From: Acidobacteriota bacterium
GTDB taxonomy: Bacteria > Acidobacteriota > Terriglobia > Terriglobales > Acidobacteriaceae
NCBI GenBank assembly: GCA_021793595.1
Contig: JAJYSL010000100.1
Span: 1 to 14,150, forward strand
Direction of reading: 5' to 3'
Length of the DNA stretch: 14,150 bases
Shown: positions 5,659-13,808 of the stretch, in pieces
Numbering within the stretch: the stretch's first letter is position 1
Layout: each line of letters opens with the position of its first letter
Program-made: the position numbers and the translations under genes
The notes under the pieces: model-generated
Databases searched by the model: none
What the model was told of the DNA's origin: nothing
Seen by the model: only the letters and a program-made list of their open reading frames with translations

Positions 5659-6353
5659 GCGCAACGATCAGCGCAGAGGTTCGCCCGCGCAGAAATCGTG
5701 CGGTCACGTTTTGGCAGTCCACGAACGGAAAGAAAGTCGTCATGGCAGTCACTGGCGTCATGATGTTTCTATTTGTGATCGGCCATCTGCTGGGCAACCT
5801 GCAGGTTTTTGAAGGGCCACAAAAAATCAACGCGTACGGCCATTTTCTGCACAGCATAGGCGAAGTGCTATGGATTGTCCGCGGCACGCTGATTCTTGCG
5901 ATCCTCCTGCACATTACCGCGACGGTGCAGTTGGCATTGCGAAACTTGAAGGCGCGACCGATTGGCTATTCTCGCAAAGAGGCCATCAACTCCTCCTATG
6001 CCTCGCGCACGATGTACTGGAGCGGACCCATCGTTCTGGTGTTCATCATCTTCCATCTGCTGCAGTTCACGGCTGGGTACATTCATCCCGAGGCGCGGTT
6101 TATTGAAGGTGACGTCTACCATAACCTGGTGTCGGGTTTTCAGGTTTGGTGGGTATCGGCGTGGTACATCTTCGCAATTACGCTCCTGGGTTTCCATTTA
6201 CGGCATGGCATCTGGAGCATGTTCCAGTCGGTGGGAATCGCCCATCCTCGTCACACGCAGACCATGAAACTCGCTGCGCTCTTGATTGCAACTCTGATTG
6301 TCCTGGGATACATATCGATCCCAATTAGCATTCTGCTTGGACTCGTGAGATAA
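5655..6353 (+). CDS. sdhC: Succinate dehydrogenase membrane anchor, cytochrome b558-type subunit
   Basis: The integral-membrane anchor of succinate:quinone oxidoreductase: it binds haem b, passes electrons from SdhB to the quinone pool and docks SdhAB to the membrane. The 232 aa contain five hydrophobic segments, at about 29-50, 73-95, 120-141, 165-185 and 208-230. His44, His86, His134 and His180 each fall in one of the first four segments. They match the four haem-ligand histidines of the Bacillus SdhC/Wolinella FrdC family, so a dihaem protein is predicted. There is no sdhD, as expected for the single-anchor (type B) class. The gene lies 1 bp before sdhA. Its own ribosome binding site is poor; see the overlapping leader ORF. 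Confidence 0.95.
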   Translation: MSATISAEVRPRRNRAVTFWQSTNGKKVVMAVTGVMMFLFVIGHLLGNLQVFEGPQKINAYGHFLHSIGEVLWIVRGTLILAILLHITATVQLALRNLKARPIGYSRKEAINSSYASRTMYWSGPIVLVFIIFHLLQFTAGYIHPEARFIEGDVYHNLVSGFQVWWVSAWYIFAITLLGFHLRHGIWSMFQSVGIAHPRHTQTMKLAALLIATLIVLGYISIPISILLGLVR

Positions 6354-6354
6354 C

Positions 6355-8268
6355 ATGACACTCGACGCAAGAATCCCTTCCGGTCCGATTGAACAACAAT
6401 GGGACAAGGCTCGCTTCGACATGAAGCTGGTCAATCCTGCGAACAAGCGCAAGCATTCCCTGATCGTGGTGGGTTCCGGTCTGGCTGGAGCCTCCGCATC
6501 GGCGTCGCTCGGCGAGCTGGGCTATAACGTCAAATGCTTTTGCTTTCAGGACTCGCCCCGTCGTGCGCACTCCATCGCCGCGCAGGGCGGCATCAACGCG
6601 GCAAAAAATTATCCCAACGACGGCGAGAGCATTTTCCGGCTTTTCTATGACACGGTGAAGGGCGGGGACTTTCGCGCACGTGAAGGCAACATTTATCGGC
6701 TGGCGGAAATCAGCAACCACATTATCGATCAATGCGTGGCCCAGGGTGTTCCATTTGCTCGGGAATACGGTGGGACGCTGACGAATCGCTCCTTCGGTGG
6801 CGCGCAGGTATCGCGCACTTTCTACGCGCGAGGCCAGACAGGGCAGCAGCTACTGCTGGGCGCATATCAGGCGCTGGAACGCCAGGTCCATGCAGGAACC
6901 GTCAGGATGATCCCGCGCACCGAGATGCTTGAGCTGGTCGTGATCGATGGGCAAGCGCGAGGCATCGTGACTCGCGACCTGGTGACCGGTACATTTGACG
7001 TCCATCTGGCGGACGCTGTGATCCTGGCAACCGGCGGCTACGGTAACGTCTATTACCTGTCGACGAATGCCAAGGGTTCCAACGCCACCGCCATCTGGCG
7101 CGCCTACAAGCGTGGAGCGCTGTTCGCCAATCCATGCTTCACGCAGATTCATCCTACCTGCATCCCGGTCTCCGGCGAGTACCAATCGAAGCTGACGCTG
7201 ATGAGCGAGTCGCTGCGCAACGACGGTCGTATCTGGGTGCCGAAGCTGAAGGGTGACAAGCGGCCACCGAATGAAATCCCCGAAAATGAGCGCGATTATT
7301 ACCTGGAACGGCGCTACCCGAGTTTCGGCAATCTTGTGCCGCGCGACGTAGCTTCGCGCAATGCCAAGGCCGTCTGCGATGAAGGCCGCGGTGTAGGGAA
7401 GACGGGGCTCGGTGTCTACCTAGACTTTTCCGAGGCGATCGCGCGGCTAGGCGAGAAGACAATTCGTGAGCGCTACGGAAACCTGTTCGACATGTACCAG
7501 CGCATCACGGACGAAGATCCCTACAAGGTGCCGATGCGCATCTACCCGGCGATCCACTACACCATGGGCGGCCTGTGGGTGGACTATCAACTGCAGAGCA
7601 CCATCCCGGGATTGTTTGTGCTGGGTGAAGCGAATTTTTCCGACCACGGCGCAAACCGCTTGGGCGCCAGCGCGCTGATGCAGGGACTTTCGGACGGCTA
7701 CTTCATCATTCCCTACACGGTGGGAAATTATCTGGCAACCAACAAGTTCGCCAAAGTGGACGAATCGCACGCTGAAGTACAAAACGCGCTTACCACCGCC
7801 CAGCAAAAGATCGACAAGCTGCTCTCCATCAAGGGCAAGCGCACGGTGGATTCTTTCCATCGCGAGCTAGGCAAGATTTTGTGGGACTACTGTGGCATGG
7901 CGCGCACGGCGGAAGGTCTCGAAAAGGCGATTGGAGAAATTCGTGTGCTGCGCGACGAGTATTGGCACAACGTTACCGTTCCCGGCAGTGGCGACGATCT
8001 GAATCAGAGTCTGGAGAAAGCAGGCCGTGTGGCGGACTTCTTTGAGCTGGCAGAATTGATGTGTATCGACGCACGCGACCGGAACGAGTCCTGCGGCGGC
8101 CACTTCCGCGAGGAGTATCAGACGCCGGAAGGCGAGGCTCAGCGCGACGATGAGCACTATTCCTATGTGGCTGCGTGGGGCTATCGCGGCCGCGACACCG
8201 CTCCTGAGTTGACTAAGGAACCGCTCGAATTCCATTACGTTCATCCGAGCCAGAGGAGCTACAAGTAA
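6355..8268 (+). CDS. sdhA: Succinate dehydrogenase flavoprotein subunit
   Basis: It oxidises succinate to fumarate with covalently bound FAD, linking the TCA cycle to respiration at the cytoplasmic face of the membrane. The 637 aa show the FAD dinucleotide fold G40-S-G-L-A-G45. His72, in [15 protein letters not shown], is the expected site of covalent FAD attachment. Family active-site elements follow: TQIHPT (263-268), SESLRNDGR (284-292), His401 of IHYTMGG, and DHGANRLG with Arg435. The N-terminal extension (IPSGP ... [11 protein letters not shown]) is normal for the single-anchor lineage and supports the first ATG, although no strong ribosome binding site precedes it. The ATG is one base after the sdhC stop, and the TAA overlaps the sdhB start, so a tightly coupled operon is expected. 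Confidence 0.97.
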   Translation: MTLDARIPSGPIEQQWDKARFDMKLVNPANKRKHSLIVVGSGLAGASASASLGELGYNVKCFCFQDSPRRAHSIAAQGGINAAKNYPNDGESIFRLFYDTVKGGDFRAREGNIYRLAEISNHIIDQCVAQGVPFAREYGGTLTNRSFGGAQVSRTFYARGQTGQQLLLGAYQALERQVHAGTVRMIPRTEMLELVVIDGQARGIVTRDLVTGTFDVHLADAVILATGGYGNVYYLSTNAKGSNATAIWRAYKRGALFANPCFTQIHPTCIPVSGEYQSKLTLMSESLRNDGRIWVPKLKGDKRPPNEIPENERDYYLERRYPSFGNLVPRDVASRNAKAVCDEGRGVGKTGLGVYLDFSEAIARLGEKTIRERYGNLFDMYQRITDEDPYKVPMRIYPAIHYTMGGLWVDYQLQSTIPGLFVLGEANFSDHGANRLGASALMQGLSDGYFIIPYTVGNYLATNKFAKVDESHAEVQNALTTAQQKIDKLLSIKGKRTVDSFHRELGKILWDYCGMARTAEGLEKAIGEIRVLRDEYWHNVTVPGSGDDLNQSLEKAGRVADFFELAELMCIDARDRNESCGGHFREEYQTPEGEAQRDDEHYSYVAAWGYRGRDTAPELTKEPLEFHYVHPSQRSYK

Positions 8269-9065
8269 TGAAACTAACATTGAAAATCTGGCGGCAGAAG
8301 AACTGTAAAGAGAAGGGCAAATTCGTCACCTACGCGGTCGACAATGTCGATGCGGAAATGTCGATGCTGGAATGCCTCGACGTGCTGAATGAATCGCTGA
8401 TTGAGCGCGGCGAAGAGCCGGTGGCGTTTGAGCACGACTGCCGCGAAGGCATCTGTGGTTCCTGTGGCTTCATGATCAACGGCATGGCGCATGGCCCGGA
8501 GCGCGCGACGACTGTTTGCCAGTTGACCATGCGGCACTTCAAGGACGGCGATCAGTTGGTGCTCGAACCTTGGCGCACAGTGGCCTTTCCTCTTATCAAG
8601 GATCTGATTGTCGACCGCCGCGCTTTCGATCACATCATTGAAGCCGGCGGATACGTCTCCATCTCCACCGGGCAAGCGTCGGATGGCAATACGCTGCTCA
8701 TCGGCAAAGAAACTGCGGACAAGGCCATGGACGCCGCGGCCTGCATCGGCTGCGGCGCCTGCGTGGCCGCCTGCCCCAACGCGTCCGCCGCGCTATTTAC
8801 CGGAGCAAAAATCGCGCATCTCAGCACTCTGCCTCAGGGCGCTCCGGAGCGCGATCGCCGCGCCCTGAACATGGTGTCTCAGATGAATGCCGAGGCCTTC
8901 GGCAACTGCACCAACATCGGTGAATGTACGGGTGCATGCCCGAAAGAAATTCCTCTGGAAGTCATCGCCGTGATGAATCGCGACTACCTCTGCGGCAGCT
9001 GGAAAAAGCGCGAGGATACCCAGGTCGATATCTCTCCGGTGGTTGAGCTGACCGAGAAGAGCTAG
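8268..9065 (+). CDS. sdhB: Succinate dehydrogenase iron-sulfur subunit
   Basis: It carries electrons from FAD in SdhA to the haem/quinone site in SdhC through three iron-sulfur clusters. In 265 aa the ligands are clear. Cys58, Cys63, Cys66 and Cys84 form the [2Fe-2S] site in an N-terminal plant-ferredoxin-like domain. Cys159, Cys162, Cys165 and Cys169 ([12 protein letters not shown]) with Cys214, Cys220 and Cys224 form the [4Fe-4S] and [3Fe-4S] sites in the C-terminal ferredoxin-like domain. All expected ligands are present. The start codon overlaps the sdhA stop (TAATG), with AGGAG (8254-8258) nine bases upstream. It is the last gene of the operon and ends 12 bp before the convergent rdgB-like gene. 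Confidence 0.97.
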   Translation: MKLTLKIWRQKNCKEKGKFVTYAVDNVDAEMSMLECLDVLNESLIERGEEPVAFEHDCREGICGSCGFMINGMAHGPERATTVCQLTMRHFKDGDQLVLEPWRTVAFPLIKDLIVDRRAFDHIIEAGGYVSISTGQASDGNTLLIGKETADKAMDAAACIGCGACVAACPNASAALFTGAKIAHLSTLPQGAPERDRRALNMVSQMNAEAFGNCTNIGECTGACPKEIPLEVIAVMNRDYLCGSWKKREDTQVDISPVVELTEKS

Positions 9066-9077
9066 GCTGGAGACGGC

Positions 9078-9731
9078 TTATAAGTTTGTCGCTTCGCGCG
9101 GGCTCGGAATCAATTGTGTCAGAAGACGGCGCAGGGCATGCCCGCGATGGCTGATTTTATATTTTTCTTCAAGGCTGATTTCCGCCATCGTCCGATGCAA
9201 CTCCGGCACGTAAAAAAGAGGATCGTAGCCAAATCCTCCACTTCCTCGGGGAGTTTCGAGAATGGTGCCTTCCACGGTGCCGTGTGCAACTGCGATGCAT
9301 TCGCCGTCGCGGGCTGCCGCCAGCACACAGCGGTACCGCGCCGTCCGCCGCAAGGGTTGAACTCCGCGCATATTCTCCAACAGCAATACATTGTTGCGCA
9401 TATCATCGTCAGTTCGATCGTATGGCTCGGGATGAAAGGCTGCGTCGGCCGCATAGCGTGCGGAACGTACACCCGGCGCGCCGTGCAATGCGTCTACCTC
9501 CAAGCCGGAATCGTCAGCCAGCACTATAGTTCCGGGTGAGTGGCGGCTATATTCGATCGCTTTACTGCGGGCATTCTCTTCAAACGTAGCGCCGTCTTCC
9601 GATGGGGGTTCGATCATCTCCATGCCCGGGAGTCGAGCAAAGACAACATCGCTCGCATGCGGTCTGGCGGCGACTTCGAAGTCACGAAGTTTTCCCGGAT
9701 TTGTCGTCGCGACATAGAGTAGGAGTGACAT
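9078..9731 (-). CDS. rdgB: RdgB/HAM1-family XTP/dITP pyrophosphatase
   Basis: It hydrolyses non-canonical purine nucleoside triphosphates (XTP, dITP, ITP) to monophosphate and pyrophosphate, keeping deaminated bases out of DNA and RNA. The protein shows the family order: N-terminal YVATTNPGKLRDFE substrate loop, FEENARSKA, VLADDSGLEVDAL with the metal and catalytic acidic residues, GVRSARYA, GSGGFGYDPLF, and a C-terminal SHRGHALRRL. The ATG at 9731 gives 217 aa starting at the usual family N-terminus. Upstream in-frame ATGs at 9758 and 9794 would add unexpected residues. None of the three has a clear ribosome binding site, so the start is chosen by family length. It converges with sdhB. Confidence 0.92.
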   Translation of the reverse strand: MSLLLYVATTNPGKLRDFEVAARPHASDVVFARLPGMEMIEPPSEDGATFEENARSKAIEYSRHSPGTIVLADDSGLEVDALHGAPGVRSARYAADAAFHPEPYDRTDDDMRNNVLLLENMRGVQPLRRTARYRCVLAAARDGECIAVAHGTVEGTILETPRGSGGFGYDPLFYVPELHRTMAEISLEEKYKISHRGHALRRLLTQLIPSPREATNL

Positions 9732-9851
9732 CGTAGGAATCGGTTGGTTGACGAACATGCGGATGAAGTTGGCCGGTGAAGACCTTCCGATCACGCCGAA
9801 ACGGAGTGCATAAGGAAGCTTGGCCGATCACGCAGGGAGAGAGGCGAACCT

Positions 9852-10187
9852 CTACTTTCCGGGTGCCACCGCGACGACTTTCACGATCATGCCGGATACC
9901 GTGCCTTTCACCACTGCGGGCGCGCCTGCAAGCGCGTACAGTTCCTTCTTTACTTGAGGGTTAGCCTGCAGCGTATATATCTTGTCGCCGACCACGAGTG
10001 CATATGGGGAGCCCATGCCCACGCATTCTCGCGTACATTTTTGCGCGCTGGCCCCGGCCATCATGTGATGCGCACCGCACATCTGATCGCTGACGATGCC
10101 TTTGAGCGTCGTTGTCTGGGCGCTGGCAGCACCGGCGGACAACATGGCCGCGATGGTGAGCACTCCGGACAAGTAAAAATATTTCAT
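9852..10187 (-). CDS. Small secreted Cys/His-motif protein (DUF5818-like)
   Basis: A 111-aa exported protein of unknown function. Residues 1-23 are a clean signal peptide ending in ASA, with cleavage expected before Gln24. The mature part begins with a short beta-rich region (TTTLKGIVSD). It then shows a compact Cys/His cluster (Cys37-x2-His40-His41, then Cys51-x3-Cys55), followed by YALVVGDKIYTL and a beta-rich tail. AAGGA lies about 7-8 nt before the ATG, and a TATACT at 10253-10248 could be its -10 box. It resembles small secreted proteins frequent in Acidobacteriota; the DUF5818 label is from memory and uncertain. The Cys/His cluster suggests metal binding or disulfides. It is flanked by DNA/nucleotide repair genes with no obvious functional link. 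Confidence 0.8.
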   Translation of the reverse strand: MKYFYLSGVLTIAAMLSAGAASAQTTTLKGIVSDQMCGAHHMMAGASAQKCTRECVGMGSPYALVVGDKIYTLQANPQVKKELYALAGAPAVVKGTVSGMIVKVVAVAPGK

Positions 10188-10263
10188 ACGAATTTCCTTT
10201 CAGATAGGGAACAATTCTGCCGGCGAATCTTTCCAGTCAGAACCTTTAGTATAGCGGCTTCGT

Positions 10264-10986
10264 CTACGCGTCCGGCAGAAAGGCCTGCAATGGGCATCCT
10301 TCGCATCGCGGTGTTGTGCCGCAATGACGTTTGCCGACTTCAACAATCAGCGCGTGCAGTTCGTTGGCGTGGCGGGCAGTCTCTTCGCTCGTAGGACTGG
10401 AAATCGCAGCGTCACCCAGGGCCTGCAAGTCCGCATAGCGCGCGTTGGCAGGAAGAAGTTCATGCCGAGTGACCACGCGCCGAAGATATTCGTCCACCAC
10501 AAATACAGGATGTTTGAGCGCGTACAGCAGAATGGCATCGGCGGTCTCCGGGCCAACTCCAGGCAACGCCAGCAACTGTGGGCGCAGTTCAGCAGTTGGT
10601 GCTTCCGACATTTGTTCCAGCGAGCCACCGTAGCATTCATCAAGAAAATGGACAAAGGCTTTGATGGACGCTGCTTTCCGCTGAACGAAGCCGGAGGGTC
10701 GAATCAGTTCGCGCAATGTCACTTCTGATATTCCACGAATGGCTTCGACGGTCAGCATGCTGGCTTCGCGCAGGTTTGCCATCGAGCGCTCGACGCTGCG
10801 CCACGCAGTCGCCTGGGTTAAGAAGGCACCAAGCACCACTTCAAATGCAGTCTCAGCGGGCCACCATTTGCGGCTTCCATATGCGTCGAGCAGGGCTGCA
10901 TACATTTTGCGCAATTGCTGCTCGGATTGTGAACCCTTGGACGCGTACGACGATTTGTGGCGGTCGCGGCTCATGGAGTTTTCCAT
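10264..10986 (-). CDS. Endonuclease III-related HhH-GPD DNA glycosylase (COG2231 type)
   Basis: A predicted base-excision repair glycosylase of about 240 aa. The FEVVLGAFLTQATAWRSVE segment near residues 48-66 is characteristic of the endonuclease III-related COG2231 group that includes Helicobacter MagIII (3-methyladenine glycosylase). A helix-hairpin-helix, LLALPGVGPETADAIL, lies near 139-153, followed by FVVDEYLRR with the conserved catalytic Asp near 165. The position that is Lys in true endonuclease III (GRKTA) is Glu here (GPETA), which argues against AP-lyase activity. The C-terminus has Cys-x5-Cys-x2-Cys but no fourth Cys, so a [4Fe-4S] cluster is doubtful. The ATG at 10986 is tentative: an in-frame ATG at 10974 is also possible, and neither has a clear ribosome binding site. 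The substrate is not determinable from sequence. Confidence 0.85.
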   Translation of the reverse strand: MENSMSRDRHKSSYASKGSQSEQQLRKMYAALLDAYGSRKWWPAETAFEVVLGAFLTQATAWRSVERSMANLREASMLTVEAIRGISEVTLRELIRPSGFVQRKAASIKAFVHFLDECYGGSLEQMSEAPTAELRPQLLALPGVGPETADAILLYALKHPVFVVDEYLRRVVTRHELLPANARYADLQALGDAAISSPTSEETARHANELHALIVEVGKRHCGTTPRCEGCPLQAFLPDA

Positions 10987-11263
10987 TTGCTGGCAGCGTT
11001 CCAGCTCTCCTCAGTATCCTATGTTTCATGAAGGCACATTGATCCAGGCACTGCCCGAGGAGGCACACATCAGCCTCGTCAATCCGATCCTATGGGTTGA
11101 CGCCGGCAACGTGCCCCCCTCCCCCAGAAAGCTTATATGAGATATGCCTGCGCCGGCTGGCTGAACACATTTGCATAAGCACGGTAAATCGCCAGCACCT
11201 CGCGGCCCGTTCAGAATCCGTGTTCCAGGTGTGCAAGGCAAGCGATGTCGATTACTTTCATAA
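10987..11263. other. Divergent intergenic region between the glycosylase and the MarR regulator
   Basis: No credible coding frame, RNA gene or strong terminator is seen in this stretch. The only clear signal is the dyad and -10 box at its right end, annotated separately. Confidence 0.5.
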
Positions 11264-11284
11264 TATATCGTGACGCGATATAAT
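11264..11284 (+). promoter_or_regulatory. MarR-type operator overlapping a consensus -10 box
   Basis: TATATCG (11264-11270) and CGATATA (11276-11282) are exact reverse complements around TGACG, a 19-bp dyad of a size typical for MarR dimers. It overlaps a perfect TATAAT (11279-11284). Bound repressor would cover the -10 region, so negative autoregulation of the regulator-transporter operon is inferred. A matching -35 box is poor. The predicted transcription start coincides with the ATG at 11291. Confidence 0.6.
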
Positions 11285-11290
11285 AAAACA

Positions 11291-11731
11291 ATGAATGACC
11301 GACTTAGGAAGCAAGATCCCAATCGGGCCCTCCATCAAGCCTTGGCGGAATTCCGCCGTCAGTTACGCAAATTTTTATTGGTCAGTGAAAATGCCGCAAA
11401 CAACGCGGGCCTGCACCCACAGCAACACCAGCTTTTGCTGGCAGTGGCCGGAGCGCCTGCCGACCGTTCCCCGTCGATCACGTATGCAGCCGAAGCGCTG
11501 GGACTAAAACACAACAGCGTCGTGGAACTGGTCGATCGCTGCGAAAAAGAAGGTTTGTTGCAGCGCGCGACGGATCCGGAAGATCGCCGCCGCGTTTGCC
11601 TACAAACCACTCGCCGCGGTCAGAAGGTGCTGGACCGTCTGTCCCGCGCTCATCTGATGGAACTTAATTCGCAGGCTCCGTGTCTGATCAGGGCTCTGGA
11701 AAATGTTTTGCAAAGCCAGAGCCCGCGATAG
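11291..11731 (+). CDS. MarR family transcriptional regulator
   Basis: A winged-helix regulator of 146 aa, probably controlling itself and the ClC gene 33 bp downstream. N-terminal helices for dimerisation come first (about 1-40). The recognition part follows (ITYAAEALGLKHNSVVELVDRCEKEGLLQR), then the wing DPEDRRRVCLQTTRRGQKVL with its conserved D-x-x-D-R-R, and a C-terminal dimer helix. A GTG at 11270 is also in frame but lies inside the operator dyad, so the ATG at 11291 is preferred. No Shine-Dalgarno precedes this ATG, and the -10 box ends only 6 nt upstream, which suggests a leaderless mRNA. The ligand is unknown. Confidence 0.9.
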   Translation: MNDRLRKQDPNRALHQALAEFRRQLRKFLLVSENAANNAGLHPQQHQLLLAVAGAPADRSPSITYAAEALGLKHNSVVELVDRCEKEGLLQRATDPEDRRRVCLQTTRRGQKVLDRLSRAHLMELNSQAPCLIRALENVLQSQSPR

Positions 11732-11764
11732 AAGACTTCGACAAAGCATTTTTTTAGGACAGGA

Positions 11765-13555
11765 ATGACCAATACAAAACCAAATGGAAATTTAGCTGTC
11801 CGGATCGCTAAGCATCCACTCCTGCGCAAATACTTCCCCATGGTCTCGGAGGACCTGGCCGCCACCTATACCCGAGATCTGTATAAATGGCTGCTCATCG
11901 CGCCGATCATCGGTATTACGACTGGCCTGGCAGTTACTGCTATCGCCATCGTTATCCTTAAGAAACTTTGGCCTCCGCTGCTGCAATGCTTTCTGCGCCA
12001 TCACTGGACCATTCTTCCTATCATGACGGCGGCCTTTGCGGTGACAGGGCTTGTCATGCAATTTCTGACGCCAGACCCGGACGAACATTCGACGGAAGAA
12101 ATCATTCGCTCCTATCACGAGCATCAGGGGGACATCAAGGTTCGTTCATTCTTTCCGAAAATATTGGCGGCCATCACCACGGTTGGATTTGGCGGCAGCG
12201 CGGCGCTGGAAGGCCCCAGCATTTACGGGGGCGGAGCCATTGGATCGTGGCTGTGGACCAAGTTGCGGCGCGTCAGGCTAGAGCCGCGCGATCGCCGCAT
12301 CATGCTGATCAGCGGTGCTGCAGCCGGGATGGCCGCAGTGTTTCGCGCCCCCATGACCGGCCTGGTATTTGCGTTGGAAATGCCCTACAAAGACGACTTG
12401 GCCCATGAGGCCTTGCTGCCCTCGCTCATCGCCTCCGTCGTCTCCTACGTGACGCTGGCCTTCTTTCTTGGCGCGACTCCGCTGTTCAACTTTGCCAGCG
12501 CAACTTCGTTCACCGGTCGTGATCTTCTGTGGTGCGGGCTGCTCGGCGTTCTCATCGGTTTGATCGCCATGGCCTTCACCATCACCTTTCGGCGGGCGCG
12601 CGTCTTCATGGTTCAGTGGGGAATTCCGCACTGGACCAAGCTGACGATAGGAGGCTTTTTCACAGGAGTCTGCGGGCTCGCATTTCTGATGATGTTCCAT
12701 GGGTCTTTGGTGCCGCTGGGGCCGAATTATGAAGCGGTTGGACAAATCTTGAGCCGGCATCACAGCAGCCTGGAACTGGTCGTCTTCGGCGTGCTCAAGC
12801 TTGCGGCAACGCTGTGCACGCTGGCCAGCGGCGGTGTCAGCGCCATGTTTGTTCCGCTATTTCTTACTGGAGGCAGCTTTGGGACCGCCTTTGCCCAGTC
12901 GATTGTCCACACCAACTCCATCGAATTGTATGCTGCGACGGGGATGGCAGCCTTCATTGCGGCCGGGTATAAGACTCCGCTCGCTGCGGTGGTGTTTGTG
13001 GCCGAGGCCACAGGCGGCCATGCTTTTATCATTCCCGCCCTTATCGGCGCGGCGGTCGCCTACGCAATTTCCGGTGAGGCCTCAGCCTCCGGTGACCAGC
13101 GTCTGCACGAAGGTCTCCGTATCCAGGAGTTGAGGAACATTTCAGTAGCGGAAGTGATGCAGCACAACGTGGTTCCCGCCGTGGCCTCCTCCACTTTGCG
13201 GGAGTTTGCAGACGACGTTTGCAGGCATCACAGGCACATTGCGTTTCCAGTTTTGAAAGATGGCGCCATCGTTGCAATCATGTTGGTTTCATCGCTGGGG
13301 GGCATCCCTTCCTGGGAGTGGACGACAAAAACAGTTGAAGAGGTGGCCCAAAAAAACATTAAGACAATTCCTCCCGATTGCGATGTTGCGGAAGCTCTGC
13401 GGATGCTGCTCAGCGAGCAGGACTACCACATGCTTCTAGTGACTTCCCAGGATGGCAACCTGATCGGTATTGTGACTAAGACCGATATCTTGTCGGCCTT
13501 GAAGTTGCACGGGGGCGGAGCCAAGGAACTGGTATACGAACCCGCTCTCACTTGA
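11765..13555 (+). CDS. ClC-family chloride channel/antiporter with C-terminal CBS pair
   Basis: A 596-aa integral-membrane ClC protein, predicted to exchange anions (usually chloride) for protons. The membrane domain spans about 40-440. Glu149 in SAALEGPS corresponds to the external gating glutamate of GREGP, and Glu205 in FALEMP to the internal proton glutamate of CLC-ec1, so antiport is more likely than a passive channel. SGGVSAMFVPLFLTGG matches the GxFxP anion-binding loop. The first selectivity motif GSGIP is replaced by EHSTEE around Ser109. Two CBS domains follow (about 460-515 and 525-585), ending in IGIVTKTDIL; CBS pairs usually sense adenine nucleotides. AGGA lies five bases before the ATG. 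It is co-oriented with and 33 bp behind the MarR gene, so it probably shares the upstream operator. Confidence 0.93.
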   Translation: MTNTKPNGNLAVRIAKHPLLRKYFPMVSEDLAATYTRDLYKWLLIAPIIGITTGLAVTAIAIVILKKLWPPLLQCFLRHHWTILPIMTAAFAVTGLVMQFLTPDPDEHSTEEIIRSYHEHQGDIKVRSFFPKILAAITTVGFGGSAALEGPSIYGGGAIGSWLWTKLRRVRLEPRDRRIMLISGAAAGMAAVFRAPMTGLVFALEMPYKDDLAHEALLPSLIASVVSYVTLAFFLGATPLFNFASATSFTGRDLLWCGLLGVLIGLIAMAFTITFRRARVFMVQWGIPHWTKLTIGGFFTGVCGLAFLMMFHGSLVPLGPNYEAVGQILSRHHSSLELVVFGVLKLAATLCTLASGGVSAMFVPLFLTGGSFGTAFAQSIVHTNSIELYAATGMAAFIAAGYKTPLAAVVFVAEATGGHAFIIPALIGAAVAYAISGEASASGDQRLHEGLRIQELRNISVAEVMQHNVVPAVASSTLREFADDVCRHHRHIAFPVLKDGAIVAIMLVSSLGGIPSWEWTTKTVEEVAQKNIKTIPPDCDVAEALRMLLSEQDYHMLLVTSQDGNLIGIVTKTDILSALKLHGGGAKELVYEPALT

Positions 13556-13680
13556 TCCCAGCGGTTTATGCAGATGGTTGTCCGTGCGATTGAGATGACA
13601 CTTTATCGTGGCAAATGCTCATAAAAGGCTGGTCACACTGACAAGCAAAAAAGTTCTAGCTTGATGGTTGGAGGTCTTCG

Positions 13681-13734
13681 ATGTCCGACTTACCAAACTC
13701 CGCTACTACCCTTGAGCTGCATCCTTCTCTTTAG
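13681..13734 (+). other. Orphan 17-codon ORF with strong ribosome binding site
   Basis: ATG 13681 follows GGAGG (13670-13674) at an ideal 6-nt spacing, but the frame (MSDLPNSATTLELHPSL) ends at TAG 13732-13734, a dozen bases before the IS200/IS605 left end. It may be the N-terminal stub of a gene interrupted or eroded by mobile-element activity, or a chance pairing. I do not recognise the peptide. Confidence 0.25.
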
Positions 13735-13746
13735 TTCCAGCTTCCA

Positions 13747-13775
13747 GGTTTAAACCCACCGCCTTTAAGGCGGTG
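13747..13775 (+). mobile_element. Left end of an IS200/IS605-family element (subterminal hairpin)
   Basis: The palindrome GGTTTAAACC (13747-13756) is followed by a hairpin, CACCGCC (13757-13763) with GGCGGTG (13769-13775). It stands about 33 bp before the start of a TnpA-like remnant. IS200/IS605 elements lack terminal inverted repeats and carry such subterminal hairpins, which the transposase recognises in single-stranded DNA. The exact boundary is not determined. Confidence 0.6.
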
Positions 13776-13808
13776 AGCTTTAAGCATCCGTGCTAGATTC
13801 GGCATGTG

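Noticed and set aside
9732..9794. Upstream ATG codons (9758, 9794) for the RdgB-family gene
   Set aside because: They add residues before the conserved substrate loop with no ribosome binding site support.
11270..11290. GTG at 11270 as the start of the MarR gene
   Set aside because: It would put the start codon inside the operator dyad and add seven residues not expected in the family; the ATG at 11291 is better.
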